From Chamaea fasciata (Eukaryota > Chordata > Aves > Passeriformes > Sylviidae), in the NCBI GenBank assembly GCA_029207755.1, contig JARCOQ010000002.1, positions 39,504,244-39,568,243 of the forward strand: a stretch of 64,000 nt of DNA, in the 5' to 3' direction. The notes beneath the pieces were generated by a model. That model made no database searches. It was given only the letters and a program-made list of their open reading frames with translations, and was not told where the DNA came from. Shown in pieces: positions 51,577-64,000 of the stretch; the first letter of the stretch is position 1; every line of letters starts with the position of its first letter. The translations under genes and the position numbers were made by a program.

Positions 51577-53300
51577 CACAGATTCTTAGTGCAGATGAGA
51601 GGAATTTCATACTCTCTCTGCAAAAGTAATGTGAAGATAATAATAATTCATGTGAAGATGGAAAACATTAAATGTTATTTCATACTAACCCACAGTAAAT
51701 CTATAACTTTGGAACCATGATATAGCAAACACTCTCTACTACTATTCTCTCACAGTAACTACAGAGGTTGAAGTTGCTGCTTTTGCTAAAAACAGTCTCG
51801 GTAGTTTGGTTTTTTTCACTTTTTGAATTAGGATTACCAAGTAGTTGTATTTTTATAGAAACAATTGCATTTTAAAATGTAAAAATTGCACAGCACAATT
51901 TGAAAATTTGTCAGTTTATATCCCCATTCCTCAATGAAAATTGTTACTGTGAGGTCAATGGTGATGCTTTTACATTTTAATAATTTTATACTCATTCACT
52001 GAAAGTTCTTTGCAAAGCAAGTTTTGCAAAGGAAGGGAGACAAACATTTTATTTCTTAGAAGCAAAAGATATTTTAACAAAAGCTGAATGCTTAATTGTA
52101 ATAATGCATTTTTATACCTTTGCTTGTTATTTGGACGAGACTGGAAATAAAATAATTAGTAATATATAAACAATCTTTTATATCAGTTCTTTTAAAACAT
52201 GGGCTTTACAAATGGTCCTAATAGAATAATGAAATTAACTTTCTCTAGAAACCAACTTTTCTGATTTTAATTCAGTAACTTGAAAGTACCTCTCCATTAT
52301 AGTTTTCCTAATTCAGTCTCTGTATGTGTCTGTACATGAGGAATTCTATGGGCCTAAATATTTTACAAGAATTATATTTTAGGAAAAATATGGGATGCTG
52401 TGGCATTACAGTACAAAATTAATTAATAAAAAGCTTTCCTCCAGAAAAAAACAAGGTAATATACTGAGAATTTAAAGGAGTAATGAAACAGTTTATTACA
52501 GCTAAATTCTGGACAATATGAGGATTGAGAATGATAGACATGGCATTTTGCTATGAAAATGGGGAACTGCTTTTGAAAGAGCTATGGACTGTCATGCCTA
52601 AGGAGCAAAACAGCTGAAGACACAATTTTTCAAGGATTTCTATTGAAGAGTAGATATTAAATAACGATTGACAGTACAATATAATACTGTCCTATGGCTG
52701 ATCCAGCAAACCCTTAGCTTACTTACTTTTCATCACACATCCAACTCACTCAGTAAACATCTAGAGAAAGCAAAAGTTTAAAATGTTTTAAAAATTAAGG
52801 CTTTATGTTATATATTACAAGTTTTCCCACATCTACAAATGGATCTACAATTGTTTAATGGCATAACAAATTTGTCTAAGGAAGTCTAAAATGTATTGCC
52901 TCTGCCAAGCACACTGGAAAAAAACAGCTTTCACAGGACAGATTCTTAACGATGAAGTAATCTCGTATTTATTAAGACTGAATGCATCTCCTTCTTCCTA
53001 TGCTGTATGACTGTGACAGCATATTTTGTGCTTTCTGATTCACATTCAGACCCCCTTTGTAGTGGCTCTGAGTTGTTCTTAAGCAAGCAACTTGGCAGGT
53101 GGTGTTGAGTAACGTGTTCCCTCCGTGAACACAACAAACTGCCCTCTGATTGCCAAAAGCGATACTGTCCAGGGCAAAAGGCTTAAAACATTGCCTTCTA
53201 AGTATAAGAACTCAGAAATTTGATGAAAACACTGAGCACTTGTTCAGAAGCAAATAGAGTGGCTAATATTTTTCTGTCTATTAAGTCAGATCATATAATA

Positions 53301-54300
53301 GAAGCATAGAATGATTTGGGTTGGAAGGGACCTTAAATATCATCAAGCTTCAACACACTCTGCAGTTGGCAGAGAACCTTCCACTAAGTTACTCAAAGTC
53401 CCATCCAGCTTGACCTTGAATACTCAGGGATGGGGCATTCACATCTTCTCTGGGCAACTTGTTCCAGGGTCTCACTAACCTCACAGTAATTAATTTCTTT
53501 CTAAAAACTAATCTAAATCTCTCCTCTTTTACTTTAAATCAATCCCCCCATCCTGTTACTATGTGCCTGTATAAAGTATCTCTGCCTTGTAAGCCTCCTT
53601 TAAGTACTGAAAGACTACTAGACAGTCTCCCTGGGGCCTTCTCTTCTCCAGGCTAAACAACCCCTACTCACTCAGCCTGTCACAGGGAAGCTGTTCCAGC
53701 CCTCTGATCAACTTCATGTCCCTCCTCTGGACCTGTTTTAACATGTCCAAGTCTTTCTTGTGATGAAGACTCCTGAGCTGGACACAGCCTTGCAGGTGGG
53801 GTCTCAGCAGAGCAGAGCAGAGGAGCAGAATCCCCTCCCTGGCCCTGCTGCCCATGCTGCTTTGGACGCAGTCCAGGATGAGATTGGCTTTATGGGCTGT
53901 GAGTGCACACGGCTGGCTCATGTCCAGCTTTTCATCAGGGACAACTCACAGGTTCTTCTCTTCATGGCTGGTCTCAATTATTTCTTCTCCCAATCTGTAT
54001 TTGTCTTTGAGACTGCCCCTACTGAGGTGCAGAACCTTGTATTTGGCCTCATGAGGTTCCCACAGACTCACTTCTATAGCTTGTCCAGGTCCCTCTGGAT
54101 GGCATGCTCTCCTCCATGTGTGTCAGCTGCAGCACTCAGCTTGTTGTCATCTGCAGACTTGCTGAGGGTGCTCTTGACCTCACCCCTTGATCTCACCGTC
54201 CATGTCACCGATACAGATATGGGAGAGCACTGGTCCCAAGGCAGAGCCCTGAATGTCACCATCCACGTGTCACCAGCCTTCACCTGGACATAGACCCAAC
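53301..54300 (-). mobile_element. CR1 LINE, 5'-truncated copy of about 1 kb (minus orientation)
   Basis: On the + strand it opens with AGCATAGAATGATTTGGGTT, the complement of the CR1 3' end with its ATTCTATG-type terminal repeat. It then follows the inverted CR1 sequence for about 1 kb. On the minus strand, pieces of the ORF2 reverse transcriptase can be read: TLSKSADDNKLSAAADTH, corresponding to the FADD palm motif with Phe changed to Ser, then AIQRDLDKL near 54080, and HKKDLDMLKQVQRRDMKLIR around 53700-53760. Frames shift between these pieces, and the N-terminal and endonuclease parts are missing, so it cannot transpose. The + strand open frame at 53760-54293 is an antisense shadow. Confidence 0.95.
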
Positions 54301-57300
54301 AGGTATTTAGAAGATAGAACTACACCAATTGCTAAAACATCAATGATAGTGATGAGCAAAGTTGAAGAGGCAAAAAAGTCTACCTGGTCACAGATATTTT
54401 AAGACATTTTTCCTCCTTCACCTCCTTTTGACTTCATCAAAATCATCACCAGAATATAGTTCATGGGAAAGACTGTCCAGGAGTTAAAAGTGTAGATGAA
54501 TGTAATGGAAGAATAGAGAATGGAATAGAGAATCAGTTAAAAAGGATGTACAAAATAGACCAATAGCCGATGGAGATAAAAAAAAGCACATATGTGTGAC
54601 TCTCTGGAAAAGATGGCTTAATTCAGTAGGGAAGTTTGAAGGAGGAGCCTTTCCTGGAAAACTTAGGAAAGGAGAAAAAGCAAGTAATAAGAGAGAAAAG
54701 AAGAAAAATAGAGGTCATACGTAGTGATGTTTAAAGGGGTGATGAGAGCCAGGAAGCAGTTCTGTAGAGGGAATGAGGATGATGCTCAGAAGATGCAGGA
54801 TAGGAAAAAGATGCACAATTTTCTCAATAAGAAGGCAGAACAGAATGAGACAGTAGACATTTCCAGCAGCACAGAAAGAGAACCCTGAACCTTACATGGA
54901 TGAAAACTTTAATAACAGAAAGAGACATGAGAGCACTGCAAATTAGGGTACCTGCCAGGAGAAAGGTTGCAGTGTGCAGGCCTGAGGCTGAAAAGGATCA
55001 TGAACAGAACACAGGGAAATCTTCTGACCATACCTTCTGTCAGGAAAATAAGGTATCAGATTCTTGCTAAAAAATATTGTAACAGCACTGAAATTCAGTG
55101 CAGGTACAGATGATTTTTATCCACAGAAGAAAAAACTGTAAAGGCACTGGACACGGAAAATAAAGCAATGAACAAAAGCAATGTTAGCACTGTTTGTTAC
55201 AACATGAACATTTATGCGTTCTCTTTTTATTGATGACCACATTCCACCTAAATACTGGGGTGCTAGGAATTCCAAAATTACTGATACAAGCTTTCAATAT
55301 CAGGGGAAACCATATGCAATCTCTATGTGTGGCTTTAACTCACTGGAAAATGAAAACTGGGGAATTCATAAATACAGCAATGGAGAAGGAAATATGAGTG
55401 TGGAGGTATGATGGCAAGAAGATGGAAAAGTCTGTGCTGATAACAGTAATGGCCAGGCCAGCTTTCTTTAAGAAGCATGGCTAGACAAAATGTGAGCTAC
55501 ACAGGTAAACAATATAAAAACAAGAAGTTGGATGCCATAGCATGCTGATGATATGATAATAAATCAGCAAATACAAAATAAGTGTTTGGATAAAACAGAA
55601 TAACCTTGGGTTCCATGTAATTTTGGAAAAGGGCAATTTAAAAAGCTGGAAGTCAAGCTAGAGGTCAATTGCAGATTACCCTGATCAATTTAGATGCTGA
55701 GAAAGACCTTTCTAATTGTAGAAAAATATTAAAGAATGCTGTTATTTACAAGAGAATTTCACTGTTCAGGGTAGTTTGGATAATAAAAACTAATTAGTAA
55801 GGACTAATGACCTTGTGTTCTGGCTGTGCTAATTAGCAGATTCTTTATCCAGTACTAAGTGAGAAGAAATAACAGTACAATAGCTTTGTTCTGATGAATA
55901 ATTAAGACACTATAGGAAAACTGATCATACCAAATAACAGTGAAGCACATCATCATTAAAAAGCAGGAAAATCTTTTATTAACCAGAATTAACAGTTGAA
56001 ACCAAAACTAGAAGTGTTTTGGAATGTCCCTAAATGTATAACAGATATTTGAAGTTTTTACTGGAAGAAATGTCTTCTGCATGTCTGAGGCAAGACACTA
56101 CATCTGAGGATCTGTAGATAAACCCTCTAAAAGATATTCAGAATAAGTAAAAAGCATACATAATACAATCCAAACAATGAAAAGAATAAAAATAACAAAA
56201 GCATAGAAAAAAGTTGAGGTTATTTTTTTTTTTTTAAGTTAGGAAAGTATATCAGGCATGAAAAATTAAAGTAAATAAGGAACTGATGTTAAATATAATC
56301 AAGGAATGGACAACAATAATGAAAAACTGTATTATTTATTTTAAATAAATAAGATTATATAGACAGGATAGTGAATAGGAACGTGAAAGTGAAAATTCTT
56401 ACATCTGCAGTGAAAACTTCTGGTATTGTGAATTGTCAGAAATTCAACCCTTTCCAAATTAAACAACGCAGAATTTGCTATTCAAATGTACCATAAAAAA
56501 AATTAATCTGTTTTTCCACCCATGGAGATGGGGTAGAAATCACACAAAAGAAAGGCTCGAATGTTTTGATTTGCATCAGGGCATTACTCTGCTAAAACTG
56601 TCACATCCTGGGGCAGCACAAATTGCCCAGGGTCAACATGGATGAAGCCAACAGTGTGATGTTACAGATAGCTGTATGTCCATGCTCAAGCAGGTGCCTT
56701 TTCTCTCTGTCCCTGTTTAGTTAACAAGTATAGATGCAGCCTAAAAGCACAAGAATAAATATGAATTAGAGTACTTTACAGTATGGAAATAGATGAGAAT
56801 ATAAAAGGAAAAAGAAACTAATTTCTGGGAACCCAGCTTGTTTCAAGAGGAGTTAGTTCTTATATAAAGGGGGGTTTTGTTAACGATTGTCATAATGGGT
56901 GATACAGGACCAGTTCCATTCATTTCAGTATCTAATTTCTCCTTCAGGCATTGACAAAATTATCTTCACAACAACTGAAAGATCTATAATTTTGATAAAT
57001 GGAGTAGTGAATACTGCGAAAAACCTCAATATAGGAAATAAAAAAACCCTTAGCAATACAGGTTAAAGCCTGAAGACTCTTACACTCTCTGTTTAAAACC
57101 TCCTGAGGGACCTCAGATGCACTTCTGTAGTACATACAAGATGCAATGATACTGCACAGAGCTTTTGCTCTTGCTTTGTCTGGATTTATGGTAATTCATT
57201 AAGCCAATGGAGATCCAAAGCTCTCAGTTATCTAAAAGGCAAAGGACTATACAAAAGCCATTGAAATTTTGTTTTTCCATATTTATACAAATAAATTACT

Positions 57301-60300
57301 ATTTTCTTTTCATTGAGAGGAGTTAATATGTAAGTACACGCCTTTGAATACAGCCTCCATGTCTTTAATTAAAATCTTAAATTCATGAAGTGAAGTCCTG
57401 TGATTCATTTCATAGCTAAAGCTGAGCATCTTGGGGTTTAGGTGAACCTGAAAACTAATTGGTAGATTAGCTGTAAACTACAGAGGGTCATTTCCTGATT
57501 GTGACAGAAGATCTGTCTGTAGAGATCCTGTGAAAGCTCAGCTAGAGCTGTCTCCAATGATTTTTTACGGAATGAAATCACAATCCTGACATGCAGGAGT
57601 TTATTTATCTTGTCAATGGCACCATCCCCACAGGAAGCAGATGTGCAGTCAATATAATGGGCACATCCCCTCCTCATGTGCTGAGGGTGAGACTCTGTCT
57701 GCCATGTCACTGGATGGAAACGAATCATTTGTATTCATGAAGATGGCAACACTCCTCTGGTAAATTCTTTGTGGAATAAGGCAGTTCCTTATTCCCAGGT
57801 GACACTCCGCTCTGTAATAAATCTGGGTTATTCCATAGGGAAGGGAGAGCCACAGCAGGATGTGCACTGTGAGAAAGTGTGCAGGAGAGCATCATTACAG
57901 GACAGAAGGCTACAGAAGTTCTACCCAATAAGTATTTCAGCAATAAATCAAAAATATTCAGGGCAGATCTCTTCACTTCTAGCTCATTCCAGTACTCTTT
58001 TAATTTTTCTCTGTTTTAAAGTCTTCTGCAAAGACAATGGTCACAGAGAAGGTGGAAATAGAAAGGACTTGTGGAAAAGTGAGAATTCTGAAGGCCTGTC
58101 CTGGAAACAGTAATCTTATTTCTGCTATTGTGGAAATTGGATATTTCTCCACTTTGAGCACAGGATTCTGGAGAAAGTTCTATATCCTGCAGACAGACCT
58201 TTCACTGCAGATCTAGTGAAGTCCCCCATTTCTCAAGAATGGAAAAAGTTCACTGAAGGTTCTCTGATTTGGAAGACAGTACATGTGGCTATTTCTAGCA
58301 ATGAAGCAAAAGCTACCGCTTTCTTTACCGATAGGTTAACACAAGAGGGATGAATTTTCCGGATTTTCCTTCTCGTATATCTCTTGTGGATTTTTCCACA
58401 GAGAGGCATTATCACAGAAATAGATCCTGGCTGAAATCCCAAAATCTCATCTATGAAGAACTGCCTGCAGTCATAATGCAATTACTCAGATTGAGGTTCT
58501 TTGCCTCAAATAACAGCTAAAATTTTGAATAAGACTACTTTGTAAAAATCCTTTTTGGAATCAAAATAAAAACTGAACACATATGAAGTGACTGGTTGAA
58601 CATTCCTGACTGAGACTCTGTTCCATAGAAGAATTAAAGTAACATAAATTTGAGTAAGCTCTTGGACTTTTTTTTTACGTTAGATCAGGTAGAAACCCTT
58701 AAGGATTAATATTTCAGGAAAACAGATCAGCTTACACTCATAAACAGGTACAACACACTGAGGGCTAATAAGTGACTCTTTTCTTTACTTTCCAGTGTCA
58801 AAATTCAGAATTTCCTCTCTGAACATTAGCCATGAAAATATCCTGCCATTTTACAGCCATCCCAAAGACCTACATATTGATCATTTTTCTTTAAAGTATG
58901 ATTGCAGCACAGGGAAAGACAGTGTTTCATGGACATTGGACACAGCCTTATTAGAATTTGTTGTACTGCATCTTTAATTCAAACAGGGAATATTAAAGAT
59001 GGCCTTTTTTTCTTTTTTCAGTAAGTATGACCTTAGGTAGACACCTACAGCTTTAGCATGATGACAAGATCTGAAGAAAATAATATGAATATAACATCAG
59101 TGGCCATAATAGAAAAAGCTAATGAACCTATCAAACTTACCATTAGTTTTAGACACAGAGAATAAAGCATGACATTGGAGTGAACCACAGACTGTATTAT
59201 ATCACCAGAAATTATATGGTCCTCATCATATCTGAATCAATAAAAAATGCTATTTAGTCTCCAAAAACTTTCAGACAGTCATAATATATCTTATTCCCAT
59301 GTATACAATTTCTGGTTTTTTGCTGAACACTATTCTCAGTGCCTAATATCAGTGAAACTGCAGTGAATTATTCCTGAATATGTGACAAATACATTTTCTT
59401 CACATAAAAAAATTCAAACTATTTCTGCTCCATTTGTTGAAAACAATTTTTTAAAAATATCAGAAAATATTCTATGTACCTATTCAAGCAATGTATAAAC
59501 CACTCGTAGTGAATGTTATGAAGAGGAAATGATACCTGCATTTATAGAAAATGTAAAGTCTGCCAACCAATATTTTGTGTACATCTCAAATTATTTATCC
59601 CACTGCAATCTTTTCTGACAACAAGGTAATTGCTTCAATAATATAAAAACTGGAAAATAGCTTTTGCCACACAAATCTTAGTAGGACATAAAATAGAAAG
59701 CAGGATGTAACTGTTGAACAGAAAATCATATTATGAGCAATATATTTCTTCATAACACAATTCTTTCAGTATTGAATTCAAAATATCATTTCTCTTATTC
59801 CTGAACATATTTTTTTATTCTTTATTACCTAAAATGCTTAAAAAATTTTATACTTATTAGTATTACTCATCGCTGGCAAAAACCACTTTGTATCACATCA
59901 GAATTACTTCCTTTTTTTTGAGATACAAATTTAAAGAGAGATCAAAAAAAGAGTAACAAACATTAAAGGTCTGACATCAAAAAGAATGAAAAATTTGTAT
60001 GAGCCATGTCAAAAACATTTGTAGGGCAACAGTGCCAGAACAACACCTGCAGAGAAAGGAGGGTAGCTAATGAATCAACATTGATATCAGGTATCTTACA
60101 TGTTAGGTGGTTTGATCACTTAGAAAAATATATCATTTTATCTCAGGCTGTTCTGGAAGGAAGCTCCTTTTCTGTAATCCTGTTAAACAAGCTCCCAAAA
60201 CTCATTTTTCAAAAAGCTCTTTGATATGTCTCCCTATGACATAAAATCAGGACCTCTGCCTGCCCTTCAGGTACAGATCAACATATTAGAAATGTAATGA

Positions 60301-61569
60301 GGAACATTAAGCCAAGGAAGAAATCAGAGGTTCAGTGACTAGAGCAGAATGTGAATTCACATTTTTGCTGAGCAAGTGAACTACACCAGAAAGGTGAAGA
60401 AATGCTCAATAGTGTGCTGCACAGTATATGTAGAAGCCTTGCCTCCACAGCTTGTCTTTAAGAAAGTTTTCAGTCTTATTTAGGAAATAAAGCCAAAGAC
60501 CCACAAGATTTCCTTGACTCATGTCCCAGTTTCACAGGAGAAAATTTCTGGACATTCGTCACTCCCAGCATACTGTAGCAGGTGACACACCTGAGTGGCA
60601 GGCTGCTCAATAGCCTGCCATGGCAAATATCTGGGGACATTTACTCAACTTCCCAACCACTGAAAGAAGCTGGGCCTCTATAAGGCATTCATCTATGTGA
60701 AAGTACGCAGGGAAACATGCCTGTGACAGCACTGTTGGGCAAGTGTGGTATGTAAAGCATCCTACAGTTTCAGTGAGCATCCTGGCCATATCCCAGCATC
60801 ACCAAAGGACACCCAGCCAGGCTGGAGGACAGGAAGGATCCTCTGTTCCAGATAATCAGGAGTTCAGCACTGCAGAGAGTCATGGAGATAGCAACACGGA
60901 CAGAGGGCCAATGGGAACAAACACAGGTAATCAGAGGGACCAACCTCAGGTCTTGGTGATTTATTAAAATGTGCACCCCAGGTGTAAAATGGTAAATGCG
61001 TCACAGCAGAGAGAAGGTGGCACATCCCAGACTGGTGTCTGTGACTTCGAGGATATAATAACATAGTCCTAAAAAACACCTTTTACATAGCATTTCACTA
61101 CAGTGCTGGGTATCACTTCCTACTCAGTATTGCCCCAGGGCAGGACTGACTGAGCACCTCAGCAAGGTATTGTTCATCCTGAGCTGGCAGAATGGCACTA
61201 AGAAGCCACAAATAGAATGAATGCTCCATTTACTGCTGCAGTTAGGGCTTTGAAAGGGGTGTGTGGAGGCAGGCAACACATATACAAATATTAAAGCTTT
61301 TTTAAAAAATCACAGACAAGAGATTCTTTCACAGTTTGCTGCACCCGTCATCAGTGATGAGATATTGATGTAGCATGACACAAATAAAGAAATACAACAA
61401 TAATAATCTCTTCATCTTGTTCAGTTTTTCATGTTCCCCCTAAGTGTCATACCTTCTTGTGGGTATTAAGGTAGAACAAAGGAAGTAAATGACAGTTTCA
61501 AACTGAATGTTTTTGATAAATACAAGCTATTACAGTGGAGGTTTATTGTTTCAATTTTTCTTAATACAG

Positions 61570-61679
61570 AACCCACTGCTGCTCCCATCGATGTCAAAGC
61601 TACGAGTTTGTCTGTATCAGAGATTCTTGTTGCGTGGAAACATATTAAAGAAAGCCTAGGAAGACCACAGGGATTCGAG
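61570..61679 (+). CDS. CNTN5: CNTN5 exon: first half of FN3-3
   Basis: A 110-nt exon starting in phase 1 after ttaatacag and ending in phase 0 at TTCGAG|gtatga. The split codon G+AA gives Glu, then [19 protein letters not shown], then [17 protein letters not shown]. It encodes the A to C strands of FN3-3 with the conserved Trp in LVAWKH. The next exon, which should begin with the VGYW strand, was not found in the remaining 2.3 kb. The sequence is intact. The acceptor has a T-rich stretch about 10-25 bases upstream rather than directly adjacent. Confidence 0.95.
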
Positions 61680-64000
61680 GTATGAACACAGAATATCATA
61701 ATGAGAAGTCTTGTTGCCTTTGTGAGAGTTGCATTCTGTTAACATGTGCAGTAGTGGAACTTCAATAGGAATTATGCTCATTTTAGTGTACTTACTGCTA
61801 GCAGTGGAACAGTCACAGTTGTAGCACCCGAACATTTTTTATTTATTTGTGCTTGAAAACTGTTCAACACCAGTTCTTATAACATCTCTTTGTTCATTTC
61901 AAACAGAGCTGAAAGAACTGCGAGTGACCCAGCATGCATCATTCACGGGCTGGGGAAAATTAGGTATTGACTGTTTCCAGCTCTAAGCGACCAGTTCAAA
62001 CTTGTTATTTACTGAGCACAATAGAGAGGATGGAGAGAGCCTCTGCATCCATGTGCTCTCATCCCACAGAGGCTGAGGGACATCTGCTGGGCAGACAGTA
62101 ACAACAGGATGTCAGGAGGCAAGCAGAAGCTGCACAGACCATAAATAAAACTCTGCTTAGAGACAGCCCTCCCTGACTTGGGAGAGTGAACCAGCTCCTG
62201 CAAGGGACTTCCTTGCATTTTTGGATAGTTTACAATCCAAACCTCTAGGAGAAGATCACATCTAGCAGTACACCTGTCTACTCTTTTGGCCCACCATCAC
62301 AACCCACTCTGACCTTGTGGATCAGACTGTGCTGATCCTCATTAAATAGTCCAGCTAAACCAAATTAACTGATTTTGGGATGCAGGTTATTTAAAACTTT
62401 AGACAGTGCTGACTCATTCCTGATTTTCTACAGTAACACTGAAAAGAGAGTAAACACGTAGGTCTGAGGTAGACACCAGTCATATGGGTGTCAAAAGGTA
62501 TCTTGTGATCTGCTAGCACAGGGTGTCTCCCTGGTAGCATGTCTGGGCAGCCCCAGGGACTGGTGACCATCACTAATAGCCTTAGGAAGGAAATGTAAGT
62601 GTCTGGGCAGCACCAGAGCCAACACCTTCTGAAGCTCAGCCTCAGACTGGCCAGCCATGACCAGGACAGTGCATTTACCTCATAGCTCAGACACAGCCAG
62701 TTAATAAATATTTTTTACCTGCTTCTGTAGCCTGTTGCTATATTGGATAGCAACATCTCTATTAATACCTAGCGCAGTCCAAATGGGCTGTGACCTTGGC
62801 ATGTCCCCTCAGGTCTAGCATTTGTTCAAGTCTTTTTCCCATCTACATCTGCATGCTGAACTCTGCTAACCTTCTGCCAGTTTTATTTCATTGTTCTTTT
62901 CTCCTGCTTCTTCCTTACGCTAAATATGTTTCTATTCCTTTGCTCATAGCTTGCTTCATGCGGCAAAAGTCATGACTGACCATTTTACCTTTAAACCTGC
63001 TATTTATAAAGAGAACAAATGTATCTCTTAGAGATGATATTCATCTTGCAAATACTATTCCTCTTCATGTTGAAGTGGTCCACTTGTTACAAACCTGACT
63101 TCAATTCTGAAACCAGTCTTTTATCATTTGAAATAACCTACTTGCTGCACCCTGACTTTTTTTCTTTTCAGAAAGGTGGCTGGTTTGTTATTTTTTCTCA
63201 GATATCTTAACATATTTTAAAATATGCGTACTATTTTCACTCTTATCCTCATTCCATCGATCAAAATCATTCTCAAAATGTTTTATTAACTTTGCATTAC
63301 ATATTTTAAAATTTAAAAAAAAAGATCTTTTTTTCTAAAATTGAAATTTATTTTCCTAGAAAGTTATCCTTTCATAATGGGAATGGATTTTGCATTTACT
63401 TGCTTGTTACATAACACTTCCCTTAGCTCTACAGGTGTGTCCGGCAATAGATGGCTGTTACAGGTAGGACAGTGGGCTTGCTTTGTGTCAGAGGTGGTCT
63501 TTGCACTTGGAAAATGCTCTGACTTTTGGAGTTTGGCATACTTGCCACCTCTACATCTCTCATGGATTTCTCAGGTATAAATCTGAAAACGCCCACTGAT
63601 ACAGAAGAAGTAACTAATAGTGAACCTTAGTAACAATTTGGCTCCTCGCACTGCTGTACACCAATTTTAGGATTATAGCATGAAGACTACAGAATAAATA
63701 TTTCAAGCCAAGAACCTACAGTTGATATAACAAAAAAAAAAATATATATATAAAAAAATTCACTGTTCCCTTGTTCCTCCTCCATGAAGGAATTAGAGGA
63801 GCCTTCTAAATAGTAATACCTTTTAAGGTACTACTTCTATCTGGGGAGATGAGGGTGTTTTTCCCTCCCCACCCTACCCACCCCCATCCTGCCCTTTCTG
63901 TCTTTGTTCATTTAGCCAGAGTTCATCTGCCCATTTTCTGGCAGACAAATCTTTCATGGAGTAGTTTGCTCTTCTCCATCTTCACAGGAATAATTACAAT
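61680..64000 (+). other. CNTN5: Intron (5' part) downstream of the FN3-3 exon
   Basis: It starts with gtatga and runs past the window end. It is unique DNA with a slightly GC-richer part near 62000-62670 and an A/AT run at 63732-63758. No exon matching the rest of FN3-3 was recognised. Confidence 0.85.
63732..63758. repeat. A-run with TA repeat
   Basis: A homopolymer A-run followed by TATATATATA and another A-run. This is simple low-complexity DNA. Confidence 0.9.

Larger units (their letters stand above)
50654..61569 (+). other. CNTN5: Intron between FN3-2 and FN3-3 (10916 bp)
   Basis: A phase 1 intron, gtcagt to ttaatacag. It contains a short AATA run near 51478, a perfect 18-bp hairpin at 51537-51576, the longest CR1 copy in the window at 53301-54300, and a purine-biased A-rich region downstream of it to about 56400. 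No exon was recognised. Confidence 0.9.
1..64000 (+). other. CNTN5: CNTN5 gene, internal portion (introns plus eight exons)
   Basis: The whole window appears to lie inside one large gene. Eight + strand exons join in frame and encode consecutive contactin domains: end of Ig5, Ig6, FN3-1, FN3-2 and start of FN3-3. Contactin-5 is a GPI-anchored neuronal adhesion molecule of the immunoglobulin superfamily with six Ig and four FN3 domains. It acts at the axonal and synaptic surface; known partners of the family include PTPRG and CNTNAP proteins. Introns seen complete are 942, 13608, 13723, 425, 8815, 2151 and 10916 bp, and the outer two run off the window. This fits the very large size of contactin genes. 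The peptide agrees with my recollection of mammalian contactin-5 far better than with contactin-4 or contactin-1, for example GHFES and [14 protein letters not shown] in Ig6. The first codon and the stop codon are not in the window. Confidence 0.93.

Noticed and set aside
53760..54293. 177-codon + strand open frame, the longest in the window
   Set aside because: It is antisense to CR1 ORF2, whose reverse-transcriptase motifs can be read on the minus strand.

Overview
The window is vertebrate nuclear DNA, most likely from a bird. It is AT-rich and consists mainly of long introns with short GT-AG exons. Its only recognisable interspersed repeats are CR1-type LINE 3' ends, typical of bird (and more broadly reptile) genomes. 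No SINE, tRNA, rRNA, CRISPR array or prokaryote-style gene was seen.

Only one protein-coding gene can be supported: CNTN5 (contactin-5, also called NB-2) on the + strand, present as eight consecutive internal exons. They lie at 9950-10077, 11020-11195, 24804-24924, 38648-38806, 39232-39381, 48197-48267, 50419-50653 and 61570-61679. Spliced together they give 1150 nt of uninterrupted reading frame, 383 whole codons plus one base of a split codon. The peptide runs from the second half of Ig domain 5, through Ig6, FN3-1 and FN3-2, into the first half of FN3-3. The promoter, signal peptide, Ig1 to early Ig5, the rest of FN3-3, FN3-4 and the GPI-anchor signal are all outside the window. Contactin-5 is a GPI-anchored neuronal cell-adhesion molecule.

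Layout: 1-9949 is intron with a GT-rich tract and a GAAA microsatellite. 9950-11195 holds two exons (Ig5 end, Ig6 start). 11196-24803 is a long intron with two CR1 copies. 24804-24924 ends Ig6. 24925-38647 is a long intron with a GATA-like array joined to a CR1 tail. 38648-39381 holds the two FN3-1 exons. 39382-48196 is intron with an old CR1 remnant. 48197-50653 holds the two FN3-2 exons. 50654-61569 is intron with a perfect 18-bp hairpin and the longest CR1 copy. 61570-61679 is the first FN3-3 exon, followed by intron to the end.

I found no convincing undescribed system. The observations most worth checking are the perfect inverted repeat at 51537-51576, a 20-nt perfect palindrome at 22609-22628, and several compositionally unusual intronic stretches that could be conserved regulatory DNA. 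CNTN5 and CR1 were identified by recalled family resemblance, not by a search.
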